Below, piece by piece: positions 1 through 10,690 of a DNA stretch of 64,000 nt. This DNA comes from Nageia nagi (lineage: Eukaryota > Pinophyta), in contig JBITNC010000002.1 of the NCBI GenBank assembly GCA_050084985.1, forward strand, positions 13,702,001 to 13,766,000, written 5' to 3'. A program made the position numbers and the translations under genes. Position 1 is the stretch's first letter, and each line of letters opens with the position of its first letter. Under the pieces are notes generated by a model. The model worked only from the letters and a program-made list of their open reading frames with translations. It made no database searches and had not been told where the DNA came from.

Positions 1-474
1 TTCATTATCTCAAATAAAATATCAAATGATAAGGAATACCTCAATCCATTTATGATGGAGAAGCATGCTCAAATATTGAAGAGGAATGTTCTTGATTTGG
101 TAAACCCTTCACAACAAACTCCAAATATTCATGTATAGTCATTGGAAAATATAAAGGTTATAAGTCCATATAGGTTAAGGTGCAAAAATTGAATAATAAT
201 CTTAGAATATGTGTCAATTAAATTTTATAATACTCAGTTAAAATTATCCTGATGACTATGACATTTGCAAGGTCACCCGGGCTACTAACAAGTCATCCAA
301 ATGATTGGTACCAAAAAGTGTTAGCAAAATAAAAGGCCTAGATTGAGTTGATAAATCTAATAAATTAACCTAAAAAACACACATTAGTACAACATGGTAA
401 TATAACACATGATATATGCCAAAATATCTATGTAACCTGTCAATGATGTAAGATGCATTTTTAGGGTGTTTATA
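1..474 (-). repeat. 3' LTR of the outer Tat element, truncated by the window edge
   Basis: This stretch aligns without large gaps to 59216-59696; for example both carry ataaggaatacctcaat and, near the end, aatgatgtaaratkcatttt. The LTR edge is at about 474, where the sequence reads tgtttata against tgtttaca in the other copy, a C-to-T change in the terminal dinucleotide. About 690 bp of this LTR should lie to the left of the window. Confidence 0.8.
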
Positions 475-490
475 GTTGCCCCTTTTTGTG
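475..490 (-). promoter_or_regulatory. Polypurine tract of the outer element
   Basis: Directly inside the LTR edge, the minus strand reads CACAAAAAGGGGCAAC. This purine run abuts the LTR and is what primes plus-strand synthesis in Ty3/gypsy elements. It also fixes the orientation of the element as minus. Confidence 0.65.
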
Positions 491-2559
491 TTGAGCTCCA
501 AACCTATGAGAAGCTTAGTACAAAAACATGTGAAATGATAAATGCTAATGATAAATGATAATTTATAATAAAATAATTAGGATGAGAGTTGGTTTTGATG
601 TATGATGAGTTGTATAAGATCATCCTAACTACTCAAACCTATCCTATTTTTGATGCATGATAGGCCATATAAGATGGAATCGAGCATCATGAGGATCTAA
701 TGATATCTAGTTTTAGCACATGATAGGTTGTATAAGATGGAATTGGATCTCATGATAATGGATCTATTATAAAATCTAATTGATAGATCAAGTACCTAGT
801 GAACAATAAAGAAAAAATTGAATCTAATTTAATATAAGTGTTGAAAGGGAAATGATCTCTGCTTTGCCCTAGTAGCTAAAGGGTGTCTATGATACATGAT
901 TATGCTTTACCCCAACAGTCAAAGAGAAATGATTATAGGCACATAGATCTACCAAGTGTAAAATTATAGCATGTAGACATATGATGATTACATAAGAATG
1001 ACTAATCCAAACATGATGACATTTGAGTATGTTGATCACCAATCAATCATGTCATGCCTAAATTGATAATATCAAACATGGTGATGTTAGAGTGTATTTA
1101 TTACCAATCCACCATGATAAGCTACAATCACTTCATCAAACATGATGATGTTATAATATGATGATTACCAATCCATCATATCAACCTAATAATTGTCTAG
1201 TGAACATTCATGATGCAAGAAAGATTGACCATGCATCCAACATGCCCCTAACAAAGTCTATGGTGTACCTACTAAAAAAAGCAAAAATTTGATGAGTTTT
1301 AAATCATATGTGAAGCTCTCCCCATCAAATGGGAAGGTGTGATGGATGAAAAGATAATATGATTGATCATTTGACTAAACAAATTAGAAAATGATGAGTA
1401 TAATTGAAATTTTATAATGTGTAACAATGAATGAACAAATTGTTCAGATGACTGCAAGTCATCTGTAAGACTAGGGTTACAAAGTCATTTGGGTGATCAA
1501 GGATCATCTAAAAAATATGATTAGGGAAAAAAATAAAAATAAAAAGTGAGAATTAAAATGTGACCCCTTTTCATTTGACCTAGTGCTTGTGAGTTTGACT
1601 TGAGCTTGACTAAGCATTGAAAAAAAACTATGACTTGTTTAACCTGCATTGAGGAGTGTTTAGGAGTGATTTACATAAAGTACCTATTGATTATGGGTGA
1701 CACTGATACAAGATAGACCAATGGTTGATGCGAGTCCTAGGAGAGGTCCACCAAGTGATGAGGAGGAGTCAACAAGTAAAAAGGTAGGCACCTAGCCTAA
1801 AACTCACCTTTAGTTTATGGACCTAAAAAAATGCAGTGTGGTTTATGAGTGGATATAGACTATGTGAAAATGGGTAATCAATATAGAAACCAAATATAAG
1901 GATAAAAATGAGTGTTGGGCATCAAAATAAACCCTAGGTGATTAACCAAAAGGGGTAATACAGAACTACCATAGTTGATAGAAAACCATATATAACTTCT
2001 ACTAAATAGGTAATAAAGGTCCTCATGATAGCATGATGGGTAGTAGTGCTTCTATGTTGAAGTTAAACATGTTCAAAATTTTAAACTTTTTAGTCTCTAT
2101 GCTATTATTTTTTTCTTATTTTTGGCTTTGCAAATTATCCTTCAACTAGATGATCCAATTTAGGGTTGTTTAAGTGAATGACAACTTTGATAGTCATCCA
2201 TATGATTTTCAAAATCATCCATGACCCAAATGACTAGCTTTACCTAACCACCCTTCATAAGGATGATTTTGATTGACATAGAAAAGATGCAAAATATAAA
2301 ATGTAGAGTTAGGAAAAAATAGTAATTGACATTATAGGGGACACATAAAAATAACATAGACTTAGAGATAAATAACTTTGAAAATAGACTTGACATATTG
2401 ACAAACTAACACCTTGAAATTTGTGCTAGATGAAACTCTAACATAAGTTTTGACCACTATTAATAGAGGTACAAGGGGCTCTAACATCAGCTGATTAGGC
2501 CTAGCTAGAGGCTATAGGGCTAGTAGGACTAGATAGGATTCTCCCTATGAAGAGAGACA
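491..2559. other. Non-coding 3' region of the outer element
   Basis: About 2 kb between the polypurine tract and the plant-mobile-domain ORF, without a supportable gene. It holds imperfect short repeats: a roughly 60-70-bp unit around 590-770 built on tgtataagat, the clearer array at 1010-1200, and several broken copies of the dyad GTCATCYRGATGAC (about 290-310, 1445-1510, 2150-2240). Confidence 0.6.
1010..1200 (+). repeat. Imperfect 64-65-bp tandem repeat, about three units
   Basis: Units start with aacatgrtgayrtt at 1010, 1075 and 1139, and each contains accaatcmaycat about 30 bases later. The array lies in the non-coding 3' region of the outer Tat element. No coding signal is seen in it. 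Confidence 0.7.
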
Positions 2560-3646
2560 CATCTTATATGACCATGTTATGTGAATGCTTTGACCTAAAC
2601 TAACATACCTTCCTACTCTTGATAGGGGAGATGATAGTGACACTAGAGGACATCTATTGTATCTTTCAAGTGCCACTTAAAGGGGACCTTATCACAATGG
2701 CTATAGATAGGGTGGTTATCTAGCCTTATATTGGAAATGGATATAAGACATAGGACATCACCAATGGCAAGGTGTTGATAGATCCACTCTATCATCGAGG
2801 GCACTTCAAGCATAAAGAGGTGATCGTAATGCTACTAATATCATCATTTATTCCATAATATTACTTGAGACCTAGGTTCTTATGGAATATATTCAAGATT
2901 ATGAAGAGGATGGTTTGATACATCATAGTGTTCACTTAGGGGCCAATGTTCCTAGTGTAGATATATAGTGAGCTGGTTGAAGTAGCCAAAGGGTGATGAG
3001 GAGTGAGCATGGAACTCTTACTCCATGTATGGGCCTAGGAGCACATTCAACTTGCATAGTTGAATAGACTATCAATAGCAATTAATAGATCAAAGTAGAT
3101 AGTGGACATCCCTATAGTCATAAGGAATGATCTTCCATATGTGAGGTAATGGAAGCATGAGCATGAGCAACCTAGGAAGTACCCCCATGAGGGGGATACA
3201 GACTAGTACAAGTAGATACTGGTGGGGATACAACCTCAAGATATGATTTACCAACACTACCAAGATGGAATGATATGGGTAAAGGATGCCATACAACTAA
3301 CAGGGGCCTATAGGGTTAGGCATCTCAAAGGGTGCCACATCAAGGATGTGGAGATATTCCCCTTTGATAGAGCATAATGATAATATGAGCTAGTGTAGGA
3401 TGTGCTCCTAGAATTAGTTCTATATGATAGGATTGATAAGGATGCCTCAATGAGGTCAAGGTTAGCATACATAGAGCTAGATGTAGTGCTATATGTAGCA
3501 CTAGATATACCACTAATGAGAGAAGCAGTGGATGATGTTGGGACTACTCTAGCCTATGATGCCTAGTGGGTGCCCCAGTATGACCAACTACTAGTGTGGC
3601 TCATAGCAAAGAGACAAAGGGGGATTCCTCTAGCAAATCCATGGGT
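2560..3646 (+). pseudogene. Antisense plant mobile domain (PMD) ORF of the outer element, first part
   Basis: A plus-strand frame from about 2625 reads GEMIVTLEDIYCIFQVPLKG, the typical start of the plant mobile domain (MAIN/MAIL1-like, also called aminotransferase-like). Near 3009-3030 a second frame reads ELLLHVWA-stop-EHI, the domain's conserved LLxxWAWEHI block. It then runs through IVDIPIVIRNDLPYVR and, with stops, to about 3370. The 3' end is cut at 3646 by chromovirus A. The ORF runs antisense to the element's own pol and lies between integrase and the 3' LTR, where Tat elements are known to carry additional antisense ORFs. It has many in-frame stops and at least one frame change. Family assignment is fairly sure; any function would be historical. 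Confidence 0.7.
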
Positions 3647-3651
3647 CCTAA

Positions 3652-4053
3652 TGTTAGGATCCCACATCCTAACATTTTAGTGTTAGTATTAGTATTTTAT
3701 TAAATTATCAACTTATATTGTAATATTATGATTGTAAGGGTGGGGCTTGATTTTGCATTACTATTAGGGTTAGGGTTAGTTTAATATAAATAGATAGAAG
3801 TGTGTAGAGAAAATATATTAAACATTATTTTTCACCTTTGGAGTTGTAAGGAGGTAGCCCCCTTGAAGCGATCTATGATTCTATTACTACTTAGTAAAAT
3901 CCTATCCTTATCTGCTTATTAATCCTATTTTGTATTCTATTTACTAGTGTATGCTCTATTATTTCCAATTGATACTTGTAATTTTCCTATTTCAAATCAA
4001 TATTCATTTCATTTCTATAATATTTCCCTTTTCATATTTGTAGCATCATAACA
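3652..4053 (+). repeat. 5' LTR of element A
   Basis: Starts tgttaggatcccacatcc and ends agcatcataaca. It matches 9121-9522 along its full length; most differences I can count are transitions. A TATA-like tataaata lies at 3785-3792. Confidence 0.88.
3764..3792 (+). promoter_or_regulatory. Telo-box-like repeat and TATA box in the element A LTR
   Basis: ttagggttagggttag (3764-3779) stands just upstream of tataaata (3785-3792). The complement contains AACCCTAA, the plant telo-box core known from promoters of highly expressed genes. The same pairing occurs in the other three LTRs of this family (near 9233, 38652 and 44203). That it is the promoter is inference. Confidence 0.5.
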
Positions 4054-4055
4054 TC

Positions 4056-4067
4056 TAGTATCAGAGC
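4056..4067 (+). promoter_or_regulatory. Primer binding site of element A (tRNA-iMet)
   Basis: tagtatcagagc starts two bases after the LTR end. It differs by one base from TGGTATCAGAGC, the standard plant initiator-tRNA-Met primer site. Confidence 0.8.
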
Positions 4068-4831
4068 TCTTTCTAGGGCCATTCTACTATAGGAAAATAA
4101 AAAAAAAATTTCTTAGAGGTCTAAGCTAGAAACCCTATACTAGGAGTTTTAAAATATCTAGAAGGATCTATCATTTTTTGCTAATCACACTTGCCCATAA
4201 AACTATGTGTGAAGTGAGGTGCAAAAAATTCTACACCAATACTCAAGCCTCAGATAGAACCCTACATAGAATTGGACTCCATATATCGAAAGGTATATAG
4301 GAGACTATCTAGGCTATAAATAACAACTAGGTAGGAAGTTGTGTCAATCATCTATAAATTGTAGTGCACTAGCAAGTGCCATTGGAAAGTTACTTATCAT
4401 AGAAGCCATCTTTGTAGCCTTTTTCCTTGTGAAAGTTGGATAGGAGGGGTGTTTAGACAAACCTACAGAGCAGATAATCCTTACCCTAGAATTATTCCTT
4501 CACATAAAAAACCTTGATTCAAGAAGCAGAATGTATGACATATAATTTTTTAGAGCTACCAAAAATAGCAATTTAGAGGTAGCAAAAACTTTAGAGCTAA
4601 ATAACTAAAAATTTGTATCATTTCACTAGTTTTTTAACAAAAGTAGATAGACCCACAAATGTAAAAAAAAAAGAGTTTGAAGGTTTGAAAATTATCATTA
4701 GGATACCTAGCCCATTATGATCATGTTTTTAAGATGATCATTTTGATATATTACACCCATACACATTTCAAGAAATTTCTAAAAATAGTAGTTTCCAAAA
4801 ATATCAACTTCAAAAATAGTAGTTTTCAAAA

Positions 4832-7800
4832 ATGGCACCTGAAACAATATCCCAAATAGTAGCACAAGCTGATCCTACCATGATGACATTTCAAACTATG
4901 ATCCAACAAATGGTATATACACTTACAAGTACATTTAGAGTAAAAATTTGATAATTATAGATACAAATACAAACCCTTGATAGTAAATGTGATAGTGTTC
5001 AACTAAGTCTTAGTCATACCAACTACCAACAATGCATCTAGTTCATAGCAATCAAGGCAATCAAGAAATACATAGGGGTATAATTATAACTTTCAGAGCC
5101 AACAATGTGGTTTCATTCTTCCCCACACAACAAAATTAGATTTTCCTTGATTTGATGGAGATAATCCCATGGGTTGGATTTATAAATCTGGACAGTATTT
5201 CACATTGAACCAAATCCTAGAGGATTTGAAGGTGCGCATGGCATCTTTTCATTTGGACTATGAGGCTCTCCAATAGCATCAATGGTACTCCAAAATGCAT
5301 CTTGCTCCTTCATGGGATGAATTCACTCAATAATTATTGATCTATTTTGGTCCTAGTGACTATGAAGACTTCACAGGGGCATTGACCAAGTTACATCAAA
5401 CTATAACAGTCAAGGAATACCAAAATCAGTTTGAGAAATTGGTAAATCACACAGAGGGATTGGATGATGCATTTTTCACAAGTTGTTTTATTAGTGGCTT
5501 AAAGGAAGAAATCAAACTAGAGGTTAAAATGTTTAATCCCAAAACTATGATGGATGCTATTACCTTGGTAAAGCTCACTAAAGATAAAGAAATGCTTATC
5601 AATGAAATGCAAGACCTCCATTCACCAAAGCACATAATATTTTCCATTCATCTAATAACACAAGTTCCCCACCACCAAATCATACAATGTAAAGTAAGAA
5701 GTTGACATGGGAAGAAATGGAAGAGCATCAAAAGAAATGCTTGTGCTATAATTGTTATGAGAAATTTGTTTGTGGTCATTATTTTACACAATAAAAGTTA
5801 TATTTGCTTGATGCTGATGCCCCTAGTGTGGAGGAATATGAGAGTGCACCCAAAGAGGCTATAGAAGAAATGCTAGATGAGGAGGCCCCAATTATCTCTT
5901 ACAATGCATTAGTAGGAATTACCACCCCTCAAACTATGAAGGTTAAAGTGTTTTTTAAAAAGTTCCCACTCATAATATTGTTGGATTCTAGAAGTACTCA
6001 TAATTTCATTGATCCATGAGTAGCTAAAGTTGTTGATTGTTACATACATACTACAAATAATTTTAAATTTATGGTCAGTAATGGAGGAAAAATAGCATGT
6101 AAAGGCACATCTCACAATGTCAAATTGATCATGGACCACTATAATTTGAAAATCAACATGTATACTTTACCACTTGGGGGATGTGATATAGTTTTGGGGG
6201 TACAATGGTTGAGGACTTTGGACACTATATAGTGGAATTTTATAGAGATATGGATGACCTTAAAAAGAGATGAATAAGAGCATACTATCAAGGGATTACA
6301 GGGTGGATCTATACAAATTGTGAGCTCACATCGCATGAAAAAGATCCTACAAAAAATTGGAAAATGGATGTTGGCATAGTTATACTCTTTATTAATCACT
6401 GAATTTGAAATCATAGAGCCTAAGGATCTATAGCCCATCTAAGTAAGAATTCAAGTACCTTTAAGGAACCAAGGAGTTTACCACCCTAGTGATCATATGA
6501 TTATTCTATCTAGTTGGTGCTAGGAATTCACCCACCAAATATTCATCCTTATCGGTATCCTTGTTTATAGAAAAATGAAATTGAAAACTTGGCTAAGGAA
6601 CTATTGGATGTAGGTGTAATCTGACCTATCGTAAGCCCATATTCTTCTCTAAGTATATTGGTTTGTAAGAAAGATGGTTCCTAGTGTATGTGTGTAGATT
6701 TCAGGGCCCTCAATAAAATTACCATCAAGTACAAATTTCCCATCTCGGTCATTAATGAATTATTGGATGAACTACATGGGCCAAGATATTTTTCCAAGCT
6801 AGACCTAGGTTCTAGGTATCACCAAATCCACCTCAAGGAAGAGGATATACTGAAAATTGCATTTTACACCCATGAGGGCCATTTTGAGTTTCTTGTCATG
6901 CCTTTTGGCCTCACAAATGCTCCATCCACATTTTAAAGTTTAATGAATCAAGTGTTTCATCTATTTCTTAGGAAGTTCATTTTAGTTTTCTTTGATTATA
7001 TCTTGATCTACAATAAGACATGGCAAGAACATGTGGCACATGTTGACCAAAACTTACAAATTTTGAAGGAACACCAACTATATGCAAAAAAAATCAAAAT
7101 GTTCATTTAGTAAGAGGGAAATTAATTACTTAGGCCATGTTATATCCAAAGAGGGAGTTAAGATGGATCCACAAAAGATTACTAACATGTAGAATTGGTC
7201 TATTCCTACATCTTTGAAAAGTCTCTAAGGATTCTTGGGGTTGATAGGCTATTATAAGAAATTTGTGAAGGATTATGGCAAGATTGTAGCACCTCTAACC
7301 ATGTTGTTGAAAAAGAATGCATTCCAATGGTCCCCTCATGCTGAGGTAGCTTTTCTTAAGCTCAAGGAGGTGATGTGTACCACCCTAGTATTAGCAATGC
7401 CAAATTTTTCTAAAACCTTTATGATAGAAAGTGATGCTTGTGGAGTAGGAATTGAGGTAGTATTAATGTAAGAGGGGCATACCTTAGCATTCACTAGTAG
7501 AGTACTCTTTAGAAAAAATTTGGGTAAATCCACTTATGAAAAAGAAATGCTTATCATCATTCATGTAATTCAACATTGGAGACCATATCTCATTGGTTGC
7601 CATTTCATCATCCTCACAGATCATCATAGCTTGAAATTTTTCATTGAGCAATGCATTTCTACACCTAAGCAAAAAAAAATGGATGACCAAACTACTAGGG
7701 TATGATTATGAGATAGTATACCATAAAGGTAATGAGAATGTGGTTGCCAATGTTTTGTTCAAAAAATTTGAAGATCAAGTATCACTACATGCTCTTTCAT

Positions 7801-9115
7801 CTCCTATTCTTTAATGATTGAATAAAGTTAAACAAGAGTGGGTAGAGGATGGCTCCACCCAATAATTTCTAAAATATATCACTTAATACCATATGAGTAA
7901 ACCACACCATACATTGCATGATGGTATTTTGAGATTCAAAGGTCAAATTTTGTTACTGTATCCTTCAAAATGTAAATCAAAAATACTTTCCAAATTGCAT
8001 TCCTCATCTACATTAGGACATGAAGGATTTTTGAAAACTTATAAGCAAGTGCCATGATCATTCTATTTGATAGGTATGAAATTGGATATCATGTAGTTTG
8101 TAGCATCTTAATTAGTTATTCTAGTGGTGGTTGATCAATTATCCAAATATGCTCATTTTGGTTCATTTCCTCATCCCTACAAAGTAGTGACAATGGCATA
8201 ATTATTCTTGGATACAATTTTCAAAATACATGGCATGCTAGAGATGATTGTTAGTGATCATGATCCCACTTTCACAAGTCATTTTTGGTAAGAGCTTTTT
8301 AAACTACAAGGTACCCAACTAAATATGAGCTTAGCATATCACCCACAAACTCATGGTCAGATTGAAATTATCAATAAATGCTTAGAAACATTTTTAAATT
8401 TTTATGCTTTAGCACAACCTATAAATTGGGTATGGTGGCTTCCCTTGGCTAAGTAGTGGTATAATACATATTATCATTTTGCTAGGAACATGACCCCTGA
8501 TGAAGCAATGTATGATCAAGCTCCACTAACAGTCACCTCATATGTTGTAGGTACTAGTAAAGTTCAAGTAGTTGACTCAACTTTAGTTACTCAGGATGAT
8601 ATTCTTCATTTGCTCAAGGATAACCTTTAGATAGTCCAACACCATATGAAACAATAGGCTAATCAATAATGTGTGGAAAGAGAGTTCTAAGTATATGACA
8701 TGGTCTTTCTAAGGCTACAACCTTATCTCTATAAATCCTTAAAAATTGGCCCCAATGTTTTATGGTCCTTATACGATGTTATAGTGCATTAGCCCAGCTA
8801 CATAAAAATTAGAGCTTCCTACTTCTTCCAATATTCACCTAGTGTTTCATGTCTCTTACCTTAAGAAGGTGGTTGGATTAGAGGTTTGTGTTTAGACATA
8901 ATTACTTGAGTTGGCAAAGGATGGATCAATGGCAGTTGTACCTAAGGTAGTTATGAATCAATGCTCACAATAGCTTGATAATCATTCCATCATAGAAGTA
9001 CTTATGTAGTGGCAAGGCATGACACTAGAAGATGCAACATGGTAAATCCTTCATCAGCTATAGCAATAGTTTCCACACTTCAAGCTTTGAGGGCAAAGCT
9101 TCATCCTAAGAGGGG
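4832..9115 (+). pseudogene. Element A gag-pol polyprotein, broken
   Basis: The frame opens at ATG 4832 (MAPETISQIVAQADPTMM). Gag is best preserved at 5337-5705. A CCHC-like knuckle follows near 5740 (CYNC, later cysteine lost). The protease has LLDSRSTHNF at about 5980, with Arg where Gly is usual. RT spans about 6560-7200; its catalytic motif reads FFDY at 6988-6999, so the second Asp is lost. The RNase H region covers about 7300-7720 (DACGVG; TDHHSLKF). Integrase is at about 7950-8700 but lacks a block around 8104-8118 that element D keeps. The C-terminus (about 8930-9090) has a chromodomain-like stretch. Many stops; no function remains. The leader 4054-4831 shows no gene. Confidence 0.85.
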
Positions 9116-9120
9116 TGGCA
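9106..9120 (+). promoter_or_regulatory. Polypurine tract of element A
   Basis: ctaagaggggtggca sits directly against the 3' LTR start at 9121. The same tract precedes the 3' LTR of element D. Confidence 0.6.
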
Positions 9121-9522
9121 TGTTAGGATCCCACATCCTAATATTTTAGTGTTAGTATTAGTATTTTATTAAATTGTTAGCCTATATTATAATATTTTGA
9201 TTATAAGGGCAGGGCCTGATTTTGCATTACTATTAAGGTTAGGGTTAGTTTAATATAAATAGATAGAAGTGTATGGAGAAAGGATTTTGAACATTATTTT
9301 TCACCTTTGGAGTTGTAAGGAGGTAGCCCCTTTGAAGTGGACTATGATTTTGTTACTAATTAGTAAAATCCCATCGTTATCTGCTTATTGATGCTATTTC
9401 ATGTTCTATTTACTATTGCATGCTCTATTATTTCCAATTGATAGTTGTCATTTGCCTATTTCAAATCATTATTCATTTTATTTTTGCAATATTTCCTTTT
9501 TCATATTTGTAGAATCATAACA
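9121..9522 (+). repeat. 3' LTR of element A
   Basis: 402 bp from tgttaggatccc to agaatcataaca, the same length as the 5' LTR. The telo-box-like motif and TATA box are retained with one change (ttaaggttagggttag). In the first 190 or so aligned bases I count well over ten differences from the 5' LTR, nearly all transitions, so the insertion is not recent. Confidence 0.88.
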
Positions 9523-10690
9523 CCTAGAGGGTGGAGTTAGCCTAAGAGTTAAGGGACGAGACAAGGATGAGGAAGCCACAAAGATTGAGGATGATGAGGG
9601 TGAGGAGGAGGTCATAGAGGATAAGGATGATGAGGGCAAGGAGGAGGGAGATGAGGAAGAGATATCGAAGCAATAGCAGATGGATATAGATCCATTAGAG
9701 CAACTAATGCAATAGGAGGGAAGATAGCTAGGACTCCTTAGTTTGACCTAATAGAGATAGTACCAAAGTTAGTGCACCTCCAAATAGAGAGGGATGTACT
9801 ACAAATCCAACTAGTAGAGGTAGAGGGACATGCTAAGAGTTTATAGAGGTAGCTAGATGAGGCACAGGAAACCAGGATAGTAACCATAATAGGATAGGTG
9901 ATATCTGAGGTAGTGTAGACTATAGTGATAGGACTAGAAGACATCTTATAGGGGTAGATAAAGATTGAGATGATAGCTAAATCAGTGGCTAAAGGTTGCG
10001 GTAGTGCCATATAGGGAAACCTGCAAACACTACTTATTGTATTTATCATAGTAACTTGAAAGAGAGATGTACTAAGAGCATAGGTTGAGGGGGTGTGGGT
10101 CCCAAAGTAGAGTTAAGCACATAGATAAAGGCTCTCTTGATAGGTATAGGGGATAGGATAGGCATAGTGATATATGCCATGATCTAGATGGATCGACCAA
10201 AGATGTAGACCTTGATAACATCAAGAGACTCATCCAAATAGCTAGGGAAAGCTCTAGATGAGGTGGTAAGGGTCACCATAAGGGCTATAGCATTGTAAAG
10301 ATAACTACTAGAGGTTAGACTAGTCTCAATTGACTCAAAGGCCTCTTAGAATTCTTCCATAGCTAAGGGCATGTCATGAAGAGTGGTGAGGAGCCATTGT
10401 AATGATGGACACTCAAATAGATAGCCAACACCCTCATAGGCCATTCAAATAGAGATGATGGGTGTAGGGATTGAGATAGGGATAAAGACCCCTATAAGGA
10501 CTAGTAGGCTTGTTAGATGAGCACTCTCATAGGTGGCTAGATGATTCTTCAAGTCTCCTACTTTGGCTGGCTAGAATGGGGCTATAGGAGAGGGTAACCT
10601 GAAAGGGGTCCAAACTAAGGGACAAGGGGAGATGAGCACTCCCCTAGTAGGTACCAGAGGATAGGGTACCCTTCACTTTAGGGGTGGAGG
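9523..10690 (+). pseudogene. Antisense PMD ORF of the outer element, second part (acidic and coiled-coil tail)
   Basis: Continuation of the ORF cut at 3646. From about 9565 it encodes a strongly acidic stretch (EDDEGEEEVIEDKDDEG), then from about 9750 a heptad-like segment with VPKLVHLQIERDVLQIQL, interrupted by TAG codons. Such tails are common after plant mobile domains in transposon-borne copies. From about 10060 no frame is convincing; the end of the ORF is uncertain. The minus-strand reading across 9738-10049 is a shadow. Confidence 0.5.

Larger units (their letters stand above)
3652..9522 (+). mobile_element. Element A: complete but decayed Reina-like chromovirus (Ty3/gypsy)
   Basis: 5871 bp with two 402-bp LTRs of equal length (TG...CA), an initiator-tRNA-Met PBS, gag-pol in the order gag-PR-RT-RH-IN, a C-terminal chromodomain-like segment and a polypurine tract. 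It is flanked by cctaa (3647-3651) and cctag (9523-9527), a 5-bp duplication with one mismatch. Small size, short LTRs and the chromodomain fit the Reina lineage; Tekay is the alternative. It interrupts the antisense PMD ORF of the outer element. Element D (38538-44493) is a second copy of the same family. Confidence 0.88.

Noticed and set aside
1010-1200. CRISPR-like array
   Set aside because: The units are imperfect tandem repeats without unique spacers, in a plant retrotransposon; no CRISPR system is expected or seen.
3764-3779. Interstitial telomere sequence
   Set aside because: Only two and a half units of TTAGGG, not the plant TTTAGGG, and fixed at the same place in four LTRs, so it is an LTR motif.
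9738-10049. Minus-strand frame of 103 codons
   Set aside because: Shadow of the coiled-coil tail of the plus-strand PMD ORF; no recognisable protein.
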